From assembly GCF_905404315.1 (NCBI RefSeq), contig NC_066273.1, positions 62,001 through 126,000 on the forward strand: DNA of 64,000 bases, read 5' to 3'. A program made the position numbers and the translations under genes. The DNA comes from Leptidea sinapis. Taxonomy: Eukaryota > Arthropoda > Insecta > Lepidoptera > Pieridae. The notes under the pieces are model-generated. The model made no database searches. It saw only the letters and a list, made by a program, of their open reading frames with translations, and was not told the DNA's origin. Below, piece by piece: positions 43,860 to 53,992 of the stretch. Position 1 is the stretch's first letter. Every line of letters starts with the position of its first letter.

Positions 43860-44945
43860 TCGCATTGTAAGGAGACATGAGAGGTGTAGCATAAGTGGGA
43901 GATCGTTCGCGGTCGTCGCTGAAAAACCACTACTTTCATTGTTTCATTACTTACTCGGTTGGGCGGAAGCGGTGCGCGGTCGATAATATCGGCGGGCGTA
44001 CGGTGTTTCGTTCCAAGCGTGCAGAGTGGCGACGTGGCGGCAACGCTCGTCGCCGTACAACTCCCGCGTGATCCGGTTCGAGGACACTGCCAGGCGGGGA
44101 GTTTGACTGGGGCGGTACATCTGTCAAAGAATAACGCAGGTGTCCTAAGGCCAGCTCAGCGAGGACAGAAACCTCGCGTGGAGCAAAAGGGCAAAAGCTG
44201 GCTTGATCCAGATGTTCAGTACGCATAGGGACTGCGAAAGCACGGCCTATCGATCCTTTAGTATAAAGAGTTTTTAGCAAGAGGTGCCAGAAAAATTACC
44301 ACAGGGATTACTGGCTTGTGGCGGCCAAGCGTTCATAGCGACGTTGCTTTTTGATCTTTCGATGTCGGCTCTTCCTATCATTGCGAAGCAAAATTCGCCA
44401 AGCGTTGGATTGTTCACCCATCAAAAGGGAACGTGAGCTGGGTTTAGACCATCGTGAGACAGGTTAGTTTTACCCTCCTGATGGCGTGTCGTTGCGATAG
44501 TAATACTGCTCAGTACGAGAGGAACCGCAGTTTCGGACATTTGGTTCGGTTCATGCAATCGGCCGAGCGGCCGGTGGTGCGAAGCTACCATCCGCGGGAT
44601 TATGCCTGAACGCCTCTAAGGCCGAAGCCAGCCTAGCCGAATCCGGCAAGGATATACTCACTGTGGAGCCCCGAGTGTCGGGAGGCTCTAAACAATGTGA
44701 CTTTACTAGTCGCGTTTTATTCGTAAGACGCGACGTCGAAGCCCATTTGGAACGCGACGAACGGTGCGAGCGGTATTAACACGTGCACCACGGCGTCGAA
44801 GTTTCGAATTTACCTCAGTTCGATGTCGGGGCTCGGAATAGTCTGTAGACGACTTACGTTCCTGGCGGGGTGTTGTGCTCGGTAGAGCAGCGTCGTGCTG
44901 CGATCTGTTGAGACTCAGCCCTACGCCAGGTGATTCGTCCGAGGA
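43766..44945 (+). pseudogene. 28S rRNA, 3' portion (degenerate)
   Basis: This covers 28S from the R1 site to about the end of the gene (CCAGGTGATTCGTCC). It contains the peptidyl-transferase region and an intact sarcin-ricin loop (AGTACGAGAGGAACC near 44513-44527). Several bases differ from sequence that is nearly universal in eukaryotic 28S. GGGATTACTGG stands for GGGATAACTGG (44309), GTTGC for GTCGC (44345), GATCTTTCG for GATCCTTCG (44357), GACCATCG for GACCGTCG (44451), and GTAATACTGC for GTAATCCTGC. The 3' limit is approximate. The changes indicate a non-functional copy. Confidence 0.88.
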
Positions 44946-45536
44946 CGCATCGTCGCCGAGAAGCAGAGTTGTGTGTGTGTGCAAACAAACAACAGGCCAA
45001 CATATAATATTATAATAACATAATAATATAAATAATATTATCATGATATTTCGTCGTGACGGACGCGTCACGCGATTTCTCATGATTATAAAATTTTACA
45101 ATATATTATTATTTATTATAGTTGAAAGACGTGGTTGTTGTTGTACACGGCGACTACTCTAATGATAACGAGTACGATCATTTTCAGGTTATTATGTCGA
45201 GTTGAGTGTTGTGATAAGTGTACATCGCCGTCGGCGGCGGCGGCGGCTCCGGTGGTGTTGGGCGCGCTGCGCAAATTCCAAAAGCGAGTACGATCGGCCC
45301 CAAAAGCGAGTACGGTCGGCCCCAATAGCGGGTACGGTCGATTCCTCAATAGCGAGTACCGCCTAGCGCGAGGAGCGCGGCGCTCCCTGCCGGTCTCCCC
45401 GGACGGATATCTCACTTACTTGTTTTCTCCAATAACGAGTAGCGCCGAGCGCGAGGAGCGCGGCGCTCCCTGCCGGTCTCCATCTTTTCTCTTGTTCCTT
45501 GTACACCAGAACATTATAGTTTTTGACCAACCGTCA
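44946..45536 (+). other. rDNA intergenic spacer-like region
   Basis: The region follows the 28S end. It starts with an AT-rich part (about 44996-45120) containing a 6-bp stem CGTGAC/GTCACG around GGACGC near 45055. It then turns GC-rich with a GGC run near 45231-45250, three degenerate copies of a GCGAGTACGGTCGGCCCCAA unit (about 45283-45350), and two copies of an ~83-bp unit. I cannot place a promoter or terminator. No 18S, ITS1 or 5.8S follows, so the spacer is directly joined to ITS2. Confidence 0.7.
45353..45481 (+). repeat. IGS subrepeat, two copies at 83-bp spacing
   Basis: Both copies contain the same block of about 33 bp, starting at GCGCGAGGAGCGCGGCGCTC (45366 and 45449), each after a degenerate ARCGAGTA. 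The block includes the inverted repeat GGAGCGC-G-GCGCTCC, able to form a 7-bp stem. Confidence 0.8.
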
Positions 45537-45595
45537 GCGCACGACGGTGTCGCTGCGCTGACGGATATCGTGTCTGCCTCATTCTTTTTATCGTT
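45537..45595 (+). other. ITS2, 3' tail only
   Basis: From GCGCACGACGGTGTCGCTGC onward the sequence matches the end of the longer ITS2 copy at 52413-52472, with about one difference. Upstream sequence does not match, which dates the breakpoint to about 45537. Confidence 0.8.
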
Positions 45596-45640
45596 GGCCT
45601 CAGATCAGGGAGGATCACCCGCCGAATTTAAGCATATTAG

Positions 45641-45679
<39 letters not shown>

Positions 45680-45940
45680 GCGGCGAGCGAACAGGGATAA
45701 GCCCAGCGCCGAATCCCGCGGTCGTCACGGTCGCGGGACATGTGGTGTTAGGGAGGTTCCGCTTTCTCGCGGTCGCCGCTCCCGTCCAAGTTCGTCTTGA
45801 ACGGGGCCGTTTTCCCATAGAGGGTGCCAGGCCCGTAGCGACGGAGCGAGTCCGCGAGAGGGACTCTCCTCAGAGTCGGGTTGCTTGAGAGTGCAGCCCT
45901 AAGTGGGTGGTAAACTCCATCTAAGGCTAAATATAACCGC

Positions 45941-45982
<42 letters not shown>

Positions 45983-47489
45983 AACTTTGAAGAGAGAGTT
46001 CAAGAGTACGTGAAACCGTTCAGGGGTAAACCTGCGAAACTCGAATGAACGAACGGAGAGATTCATCGTCACTCCGGGGCGTACGGCGGCGTGCCGCGAT
46101 GTGCGCGAGACTCGTGCTCGCGTTCACCGGTCGCCGCCGTTGACGCACCCGGACGGCGTGCACTTCTCTCTTAGTACACATTATGCATCGCGACCCGTTC
46201 GTCTGTTCGGCCTAAGCGTTGTCCGGGAGCCGGGCGGCTGCGCGTTCACGCGCACAGCCGTCCGACCGTGACGATCGCCGGCCGGCGGCGGACGGTACTT
46301 GTCATGAAACGCGCACGCGTCTCCATCCAGGGACGCGTCCGGCCCGACGCGAGCGAGAGTCGTCGTCGACATCCTGCCCTTGTGCGGATGCTGACGCGAC
46401 GCCGCTGTCGTCGCAGCCGTGTAGTCTCGGACTGTGCGCGTATCAGTCGGCGATGTTACTGTTTCGGGCACTCGCAGGACCCGTCTTGAAACACGGACCA
46501 AGGAGTCTAGCATGTGTGCGAGTCATTGAGTTATGAATTCAAACAGACAAAACTGAAAGGCGCAACGAAAGTGAAGGCGCGCGCTTGTCGCGCGCTCAGG
46601 GAGGATGGAGCGTCGGTCGTCAAAAATCGATCTCTCGCACTCCCGAGGCGTCTCGTTTCCAATCAGCGAATGCGGGCGCGCTCTGAGCACAGATGCTGGG
46701 ACCCGAAAGATGGTGAACTATGCCTGGTCAGGTCGAAGTCAGGGGAAACCCTGATGGAGGACCGTAGTGATTCTGACGTGCAAATCGATCGTCGGAACTG
46801 GGTATAGGGGCGAAAGACTAATCGAACCATCTAGTAGCTGGTTCCGTCCGAAGTTTCCCTCAGGATAGCTGGCGTTGACTCGTAACAGTCTTATCCGGTA
46901 AACCGAATGATTAGAGGCATTGGGGCCGAAACGACCTCAACCTATTCTCAAACTTTAAATGGGTGAGAACTCCGGCTTACTCGAACGATGAAGCCGGAGA
47001 TCTGATGACGGTGCCAAGTGGGCCAATTTAAGCAGAACTGGCGCTGTGGGATGAACCAAACGTAGTGTAAAGGCGCCTAAAAAACGCTCATGGGACACCA
47101 TGAAAGGCGTTGGTCGCTCATGACAGCAGGACGGGGGCCATGGAAGTCGGAATCCGCCAAGGAGTGTGCAACGACTCACCTGCCGAAGCGACCAGCCCTG
47201 AAAATGGATGGCGCTGAAGCGTTTTGCCTATACACTACCGTTACCGGCAATCGGCGCGTGCGTGTCAAAGCGCACGCGTATTATGCCGTAACGAGTAGGA
47301 CGTGCGCGGCGGAGTGCGCAGAAGGGTCTGGGCGTGAGCCCGCCTGGAGCCTCCGTCGGTGCAGATCTTGGTGGTAGTAGCAAATACTCCAGCGAGGCCC
47401 TGGAGGACTGACGTGGAGAAGGGTTTTGCGTGAACAGTAGTTGCTCGCGAGTCAGTCGATCCTAAGCTCAAGGAGAGATCTTATGTCGA

Positions 47490-47535
47490 TGCGGCGTGTT
47501 TATATATATTTTGTGTATATGATAAATAACGCCCT
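47490..47535 (+). other. Possible hidden-break loop of insect 28S
   Basis: A short AT-rich stretch (TTTATATATATTTTGTGTAT) sits in the expansion segment where most insect 28S rRNAs are cut into alpha and beta halves. The position and composition fit, but I do not see an exact UAAU motif, so the assignment is tentative. Confidence 0.35.
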
Positions 47536-48186
47536 TTGAGCGAAAGGGAATCCGGTTCCTATTCCGGAACCCGGCAGCGGAACCGTTTCAATGATCGTTC
47601 TCTCGTTTCTCAAGCGAGTGTTCGACGGGGTAACCCAAAGTGGCCTGAAGACGCCGCCGAGTGGTCCGGGAAGAGTTTTCTTTTCTGCCTGAGCGTTCGA
47701 GTTCCATGGAATCCTATAGAAGGGAGATATGGTTCGGAACGCGAAGAGCACCGCATTTGCGGCGGTGTCCGGATACTCTCTGCGGACCTTGAAAATTCAG
47801 GTGAGGGATGTACGTGGAGATGTCGCGCCAGCTCGTACCCATATCCGCAGCAGGTCTCCAAGGTGAAGAGCCTCTAGTCGATAGAATAATGTAGGTAAGG
47901 GAAGTCGGCAAATTGGATCCGTAACTTCGGAATAAGGATTGGCTCTGAGGACCGGGGCGTGTCGGGTTTGGACGGGAAGCGGATGCGGCCGGTGCTGGGC
48001 CTGGTCGATGCTCGCGCGTGTCTCCATCGCAAGGTGGTCTCGCGCGTCGTGTTGAATCCGGACCCGCGTTCCGGCCTTTCGCGGATCTTCCTAACCGTAA
48101 GTCCGGGTCGGTTTCGTCTCGTGCGCGATCGGCGCGGTACTGTACGACCGCCGTTCAACGGTCAGCTCAGAACTGGCACGGACAAG

Positions 48187-48220
<34 letters not shown>

Positions 48221-48244
48221 CGATGGCCCTCGCGGGTGTTGACG

Positions 48245-48330
<86 letters not shown>

Positions 48331-48336
<6 letters not shown>

Positions 48337-48339
48337 AGA

Positions 48340-48345
<6 letters not shown>
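48331..48345 (+). other. R2 target site with a 2-base scar
   Basis: The usual sequence is CTCTTAAGGTAGCCAAATG, cut by the R2 endonuclease between AAGG and TAGCC. Here it reads CTTAAGAGATAGCC, so the single G before TAGCC has become AGA (48336-48338). No R2 element is present. Confidence 0.8.
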
Positions 48346-48397
<52 letters not shown>

Positions 48398-48399
48398 GC

Positions 48400-48413
48400 T
48401 GTCCCTATCTACT
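48400..48413 (+). repeat. R1 target site copy in 28S (5' side)
   Basis: TGTCCCTATCTACT immediately upstream of the 5' end of the second R1. It is preceded by GATTCCCGC, where GATTCCCAC is usual. It matches the copy at 43766-43779. Confidence 0.85.
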
Positions 48414-48452
48414 AACTCTCACAATATATACTAATAAGCTTGTTATACGAAC

Positions 48453-49709
48453 ATGGACACTTCGGAGCGCCTCCTTCGGGAGGCGGTAGAGGAGAAGAGG
48501 AGGGAGCTAGACGAGCTTGAGTCGTTAGCTCTATTTACCCCAAGGAGGTCACTAGCGAGGACCCCCCAGGGGGCTTCGGAAGTGTGGAGGAGTTGAGGGG
48601 CGCGGAGAAGCGCCCGCTTCAGTCACCGGAGGAGCTGCAAGAGGCTCTTCGGAGGAAGTTGGAGCCCTCTACAAGCAGCAGCAATGAGGGCAGCAGCAGG
48701 GCCATGAAGGAGTGCGACACCGAGGAGCTCATTGAGTTCGCCAACTTGGCTGGTAGCGAGATCATGGCTGCGGCAACTGGGAACACAAGCAAGTTGAATA
48801 AAGCGGACATTGGACATATAGGCACGCAAGTGCAACGTCTCACAGCCGTTGTCGCGACTCTGGCCGGTAGACTGGCCAAAGCGAAGGAGTGCGCACACAC
48901 TGCGACATCCCGAGAACCAGACAGGAGCGAAACCAGGAGCTATGCCAGTACGCTCAGAACTGGAAGGTCAACAACGCAGCCTAAGCCACAGGGGATGGGT
49001 AGCGTACTTGCGGTGTACCCGGCGGACAACAGCGGAGTTAAGACGGCGGAGGAAACCAAGGCCGTCTTGAAGGAAGCTATAAAGCCAACATCGATGGGAC
49101 TGCAGGTCGCGCGCCTGAGGAAGGTAGGGAACGCAGGCGTAGTCCTGCAAACAAGGACTAAGGAGGACGCGGAAAAAATTAAGAAGGCCATGCCCTCAAC
49201 CCTGAGAGTCCAGGATGCAGGTCAAAGAACACCATTGGTGGCTATTATTAACGTCGAGGGCCACATTAAGGACGAGAAGGAGTTCCTGGGGGCGCTGAGG
49301 AAGCAGAACTTCGCGGACGTCCCGAAAAAGGGAAGGGAATCCTTATTCCCAAAAGTGGCCTTCTACAAGAAGTCAAAGGGGGGAAGTTGTACCACTGTGG
49401 TGCTAACATGCAGCGGTACATGGAGGGACCGCCTTATGTCCAGGGAGCGGGTATACCTTGAATGGGAGAAGTGACGTGCTGCATGAAGTGCCAATGGTAC
49501 GGGCACTCTGCAAGGCTGAGGAGGAGAGCTGTAGCAAGTGCGGTACAGCTGGGCATGGCCACAAGGACTGTAAGTCTACCAAGTCACGGTGCGCCACCTG
49601 CGCGAAGGCCGGGAAGCAGTCCGAAGACCACAAGACGGCAGCACCTACTTGTCCAGCGCGGATAGCGGCGCAGAAGAGGGCTGCCGAACGCACAGACTAT
49701 GGCTCATAA
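48453..49709 (+). pseudogene. R1 ORF1 (Gag-like, zinc-knuckle RNA-binding protein), frameshifted
   Basis: ORF1 proteins coat R1 RNA. The natural ATG is probably at 48453 (MDTSERLLREAVEEKRRELD). That frame reaches a TGA near 48592, while the body of the protein is open in another frame from about 48521 to 49474, so a frameshift lies in 48555-48590 near C and G runs. After the TGA at 49472 the first zinc knuckle (CCMKCQWYGH, about 49477-49506) is in a second frame. The second (C-x2-C-x4-H-x4-C, 49530-49571) and third (49589-49652) are in a third frame ending at 49709. The body is rich in charged residues. Three frame changes make this a dead gene. Confidence 0.85.
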
Positions 49710-51890
49710 GAATGAACACATGTACGTCGGGCAGATAAACCTTCAAGGAGCGCTCACGGTAACAGCGGAACTCCCGGGAATCGCCCAAAGGCTGGGTCTC
49801 GGTATCGTTCTTGTCCAAGAACAGTATGCGAGGGCCCAGCTGCCGGGGCTGCTGCAGTGCACGGAAGATTCAAAGGCAGGAATATACGTAAATAGCACCA
49901 AGATCTCCGGAATGATCCTGCCTCAACTATCGACGTCGCACTGCCTCGTGGCACACTTCCGGGGGGATGGCGGCGATCTGTATATGGTGTCGGCATACTT
50001 CCAGTACTGCGAGAACATAGAGACCCATATACACCACTTGGACCGCGTACTGGAAGCACTCCAGGGAAAACAAATTGTCATCGGGGCCGACACCAACACC
50101 CACTCGCCGCTCTGGCACAGCCGCCGCGAGCAATATGAGGGAAGAGGTGCGGAGGTAAACAGAAGAAGGTTGGCGATGGAGAGCTTTATACATTCGAAGG
50201 GGCTCCTTGTGCACAATAAAGAGGGGGAACCGTTCACATTTAACACGATCAACGGTTCCTCTAACATCGACGTGACTATAACAACCAGAGGAGTCCCTGT
50301 ACGCCAATGGAGAGTTCGGGAGGAAGTAAGCAGCAGTGACCACCAACTAATCACGTTCTCCATCGTCAAGGATAGCCTATCAGCCGCACGGTACCAGGGA
50401 GAGCAAGAACCAGGAGGGGAACCAACGAGATATCGGGATCGAAGGGTAGATTGGGACCGGTTCTGTACCACACTCTCGTGGCGAGCAGGCAGACTCGACT
50501 GCCGAAAGCCGGCACAATACGTGTGCAAACAGTTCGCTGATATGCTGAGTCGTACAGCTGGGGAGTGCCTAGATTTCGTCAAGAGGCAAGACCGGGTGCA
50601 GGGGTATGAATGGTGGTCAAGGAAACTTGACTTCCTTCGTAGGGAGCACAACCGGATGCGTCGGGAATGGCAACAGTCTCGGCGCGCGGGCGGACTGGCA
50701 GAAGAAATCTGCAGAATGCGCTTCCATCGTGCACGTGCGTTCTATAGGAGATCCATGCGGGAAGCGGAGACCAACCACTTCTCGCGTCTTGCTGATAGTG
50801 GGAATGACGATCCGTGGGGTATGGCATACCGTGCTGCTACAGGCAGGGTGCGCCCGCCTCAGAACGTCATAAACGGTTTGAAGCTTGCGCAGGGATTCGC
50901 TGATGACATCCGCGGCGCCATGGGTGGGATACTGGCAGTGATGTGTCCGGACGACGACCGGGCGACCGACTCGGCGTACCATATGCAGGTTCGCCTGGCG
51001 GCGGCCTGTTTACCCAGCGGGCAGAAGGTAAGTCCCCCTACCAGAGAGCAAATAGGCACGATAATTCGCAACCTGCCGGACAAAGCTCCAGGAATTGATG
51101 GTGTCACCGCACGTATAGTTAAAGTAGCGTGGAAGGTGGCCGCATGTGAGATGACGTTAATGTACGGGAAATGTATAGATGAGGGCGTGTTCCCTGATGT
51201 ATGGAAAGAAGGCCGATTAATAGTACTGCCAAAGGGTGATGGCAAGGCGACTGACCCAAAGGCGTATAGACCGATCACCCTCTTGCCAGTACTAGGGAAA
51301 ATATTAGAGCAATTGATATGCGAATGTACTCCGGGTCTGTACAGTCGTATATCAGCCCGGCAACACGGATTCATGAAAGGGAGGTCTACAATAACAGCGC
51401 TTAGCACTATAATGGATTTAGTGACCACCAGCTCTTACAAATATGTTCAAGCAATAACTCTGGACATATCAGGGGCGTTTGACAACGCGTGGTGGCCTAT
51501 GGTCCTGCTTAAATACAAGCAGGGCGGCTGCCCTCCCAACATCTACAGGTGCCTATGCTCTTACTTTCTGAATAGGCGGGTGGGTATGTTCGCAGGAGGA
51601 GAGGTCGTATGGAAACTTTCCACAATGGGGTGCCCACAGGCATCCGTATTAGGTCCCACACTGTGGAATATACTGTTGAATGACCTTTTGGAGCTGAGCG
51701 TACCACAAGGGGTCAGGATGATAGCATACGCGGACGACGTAACGCTACTCATCGAAGGAAACTCAAGGGCTGTTATCGAGACCAATGCCGCGGTGGCGCT
51801 CGAGAGAATCTCGGAATGGGGAGCTAGGAATAGACTCCGGTTTTCGTCGGTGAAAACCAAGTCTATAACCTTGAAGGGCTCTCTCGGGCG
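49699..51890 (+). pseudogene. R1 ORF2: APE endonuclease and partial reverse transcriptase
   Basis: The ATG at 49699 overlaps the ORF1 stop (ACTATGGCTCATAAG), the usual R1 arrangement. The N-terminal apurinic-like endonuclease, which nicks the 28S target, shows QINLQ (about 12-16), the catalytic VQEQY Glu41, GADTNTHSPLW with Asp131, Asn133 and His135, SNIDVTI, and SSDHQ with His215. The RT then shows APGIDG, QHGFMKGRST and YADD (677-680). The conserved PQGS motif reads PQAS (Gly648 to Ala), a change likely to harm the RT. The frame is lost into 5.8S sequence after 51890 and happens to stay open to 51972. Confidence 0.92.
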
Positions 51891-51942
51891 TCCGTGGAGA
51901 AATATCCAGGACCACTCCTGTCTGAGGGCCGGCTGCATAAAA
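51891..51942 (+). pseudogene. 5.8S rRNA, 3' fragment
   Basis: TCCGTGGAGAAATATCCAGG and CTGTCTGAGGGCCGGCTGCA match the last part of lepidopteran-type 5.8S. Everything upstream is replaced by R1. AAATATCC, where ACACATCC is expected, suggests mutation. The 3' boundary is approximate. Confidence 0.75.
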
Positions 51943-52472
51943 GAATACGACGACGCCGTCGCTGTATACTGACAACACTGTTTGCGCGCCTAAAAAACGT
52001 GTAAAACGAGTGACGGTCTTCGGGCCGGGCTCGGGTAAACCCCGCCGGTTTTCCGGGGCCCGCTCGATCCGTTCGAAAATGTAAAATAAGCCGCAACGCG
52101 TGGTGCTGTTCGCGTGCAACGCCGTCTCCGCCTCACGCCCGACGTGGGTCACGGAGACGGGCGCGGTACCGGGGCGCGCTCGTTCGCTGTCAGACGCGGA
52201 TATCTCGTGATTAATTTTAATTAATCTATGCAGAGCTCTCTATGTGAACGGCGTGCGTGGCTGCGCCTTCGGTTCGCGTCCCGTGCGCTGCACGTGTTAT
52301 TTCGGCCCGACGTGAGCGTGCAAACGAGTAGGCGGACTCGACGTCCGAAGGGCGCTTCGATCGCGGTACGTGCGCGGGTCAACGATACGTCGTTGAGACT
52401 TATTGGCGGCGCGCGCACGACGGTGTCGCTGCGCTGACGGATATCGTGTCTGCCTCATACTTTTTATCGTTG
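51943..52472 (+). other. ITS2
   Basis: A GC-rich spacer between the 5.8S fragment and 28S. It includes the same tail (GCGCACGACGGTGTCGCTGC to TATCGTTGG) found before the other 28S copy. It contains several short GC-rich inverted repeats but no gene. Confidence 0.75.
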
Positions 52473-52516
52473 GCCTCAGATCAGGGAGGATCACCCGCCG
52501 AATTTAAGCATATTAG

Positions 52517-52555
<39 letters not shown>

Positions 52556-52812
52556 GCGGCGAGCGAACAGGGATAAGCCCAGCGCCGAATCCCGCGGTCG
52601 TCACGGTCGCGGGACATGTGGTGTTAGGGAGGTTCCGCTTTCTCGCGGTCGCCGCTCCCGTCCAAGTTCGTCTTGAACGGGGCCGTTTTCCCATAGAGGG
52701 TGCCAGGCCCGTAGCGACGGAGCGAGTCCGCGAGAGGGACTCTCCTCAGAGTCGGGTTGCTTGAGAGTGCAGCCCTAAGTGGGTGGTAAACTCCATCTAA
52801 GGCTAAATATAA
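52473..52812 (+). pseudogene. 28S rRNA, first ~340 bases only
   Basis: It begins GCCTCAGATCAGGGAGGATC. I found no difference from the first 340 bases of the copy starting at 45596. Homology stops at GGCTAAATATAA (52812), where the other copy continues CCGCGAG. This is the last rDNA sequence in the window. Confidence 0.9.
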
Positions 52813-52979
52813 AAACCAATTAATTCGGTGACAGGAATCAGGTGAAAAAGCTCTTCGGGACACTCCCCATTATAAATGCGGTAGAAGACACCCTATGATT
52901 GATGATATTTCTTATTATATTCTTAAATAATATTATATTCAAATATTTTGAATTTAAGTTCTTAAGAAAATGTGTGAGA
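52813..52979 (+). other. Junction segment, no gene
   Basis: AT-rich DNA right after the rDNA break. The part around 52850-52897 (TTCGGGACACTCCCC, AATGCGGTAGAAGACACC) resembles a dispersed lepidopteran repeat tail, but I cannot name the family. Confidence 0.3.
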
Positions 52980-53309
52980 TCTTTATATATATATATTTCT
53001 TGTGTGCGTGTGTATGTCACTGAACTCCTCCTACACGGCTGGACCGATTTTGATGAAACTTTCTATGTGGCTTCAGGTGGATTCGAGGATGGTTTAGATT
53101 CACAATTGAACTGCCTCCTAAACGGCTGAACCGATTTTGATGAAATTTTTGTGTGTTCCAGTGAATTTGAGATTGGTTTAGATTCTCAATTCCGTGCATA
53201 TAATATAATTCTCCTGCTCATGTGTATGTGAGTGAAGTCCTCCTAACGGCTGGACCGATATTTCAAATTTAAGACGTGTGTACAGGACAACGTCTGTCGG
53301 GTCTACTAG
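52980..53309 (+). mobile_element. Non-autonomous Helitron
   Basis: It starts TCTTTATATATATATATTTC after an A and ends GTCTACTAG before a T, matching the A-[TC...CTAG]-T insertion pattern. A GACA-ACGTC-TGTC hairpin lies just before the end (53286-53298). Inside are three degenerate copies of a unit centred on ACGGCTGGACCGATTTTGAT, typical of lepidopteran Helitrons. There is no Rep-helicase frame. Confidence 0.7.
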
Positions 53310-53562
53310 TATATTTATATACTTTTATGAATTGTTATACAAATCTTAATATTGGTTGCAATTTTTCTTCGCGTTGTAGATTATTATATTATTTTAACTT
53401 TGCATAACGTCATATAAAACGTGTAGTATGATCATGACACTTTCGTACCCCTTATCACTCTCGCCTATGGCTCACGCGCACTATATCACTTCTAGCGTTT
53501 GACGGATAAAACAAGCAAGTTTTAATAATTCACAATTATTAATTAAAGGTTGTTTAATTCCT
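53310..53562 (+). other. AT-rich non-coding stretch
   Basis: It lies between the Helitron and the first receptor exon. I see no gene or named repeat. It must hold the promoter or an upstream intron of the receptor, but no motif convinces me. Confidence 0.4.
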
Positions 53563-53764
53563 ATGTATTTGCAGACACAATTCGTTCAATTTATGGGAAA
53601 TGTTTATCTCGTGTCTCGATGGTTCGGTATTGCTGTTCCTGGTGGCAAATTTTGGCGAGTAATTGGAATGTGCATCATAATAATCTTGGTAGTAGTTGAA
53701 TGTGGTGCTCTTTGGAAAGTTATTAAGGCTCTAGCAGGCTGGGCTGTGGACACTGCAAATCAAA
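53563..53764 (+). pseudogene. Gustatory receptor-like exon A (TM1)
   Basis: The frame runs from an ATG at 53563 with a good 3' splice site (TTTGCAG, ending 53574) inside it, so the exon may start at 53575. It ends CAAA|GTAACA at 53764. Without splicing the frame stops 12 bases later. It encodes one long hydrophobic helix. An upstream exon, if any, would have been lost at the rDNA junction. Confidence 0.6.
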
Positions 53765-53992
53765 GTAACAATTAAAACTTCTCATTATTTCATATAAAAT
53801 AACTATACAGGTAAATTATTTAGCCTTTCTGGCTTTTGTTGTGTGTACGTATATGGTCAGCATAAATAAATATTTTTTTTATATTTTTGACAGTGACATT
53901 TGCTTTCTGATAGGACCTTTCTGACGGAAGTCAATGATATTCCGGTTGAAATAGCCAGTAATTGAGCGGGAGTCTCAAAACTTCTCGGCTGC

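Larger units (their letters stand above)
45596..48413 (+). rRNA. 28S rRNA, 5' portion, interrupted at the R1 site
   Basis: The gene begins at GGCCTCAGATCAGGGAGGATC and runs about 2.8 kb to the R1 target TGTCCCTATCTACT, where the second R1 starts. Landmarks in order are the AATTTAAGCATATTAG start, the GTACCGTGAGGGAAAGTTGA region, AATCGATCGTCGGAACTGGG and GGGTAAACGGCGGGAGTAACT. There is no 3' continuation next to it. It differs from the usual conserved sequence at GTTCCGTCCGAAG (usually GTTCCCTCCGAAG, 46846) and at the R2 site. It is an inserted, fragmentary copy that could not make a whole 28S rRNA. Confidence 0.9.
48414..51890 (+). mobile_element. R1 retrotransposon, 5' portion, 3'-truncated copy
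   Basis: The element starts at the canonical R1 site and includes the 5' UTR, ORF1 and about 730 codons of ORF2, then stops within the RT region at CTCTCGGGCG. The next base (51891) belongs to a 5.8S fragment. The rest of ORF2 and the 3' UTR are absent, so the break is a rearrangement and not the usual 5' truncation of LINEs. Confidence 0.93.

Noticed and set aside
45116..45662. 175-codon frame across the IGS, ITS2 tail and 28S start
   Set aside because: It crosses functional boundaries of rDNA, is driven by GC-rich subrepeats and has no recognisable domain.
43951..48242. Antisense ORFs in 28S (TAR1-like)
   Set aside because: Highly GC-rich rRNA genes give such frames by chance. No evidence of expression or conservation is visible here.
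48331..48345. R2 retrotransposon
   Set aside because: The R2 site is present but empty. No R2-type restriction-like endonuclease or RT is in the window.
51891..51972. C-terminal extension of R1 ORF2 to 51972
   Set aside because: These codons are 5.8S/ITS2 sequence that is open by chance after the truncation.
43766..52812. A complete, functional rDNA unit
   Set aside because: 18S and ITS1 are missing, 28S is split by R1 and rearranged, and conserved rRNA positions are mutated.
53017..53199. Small minus-strand ORF with repeated peptides
   Set aside because: It is the antisense of the internal repeats of the Helitron at 52980-53309.
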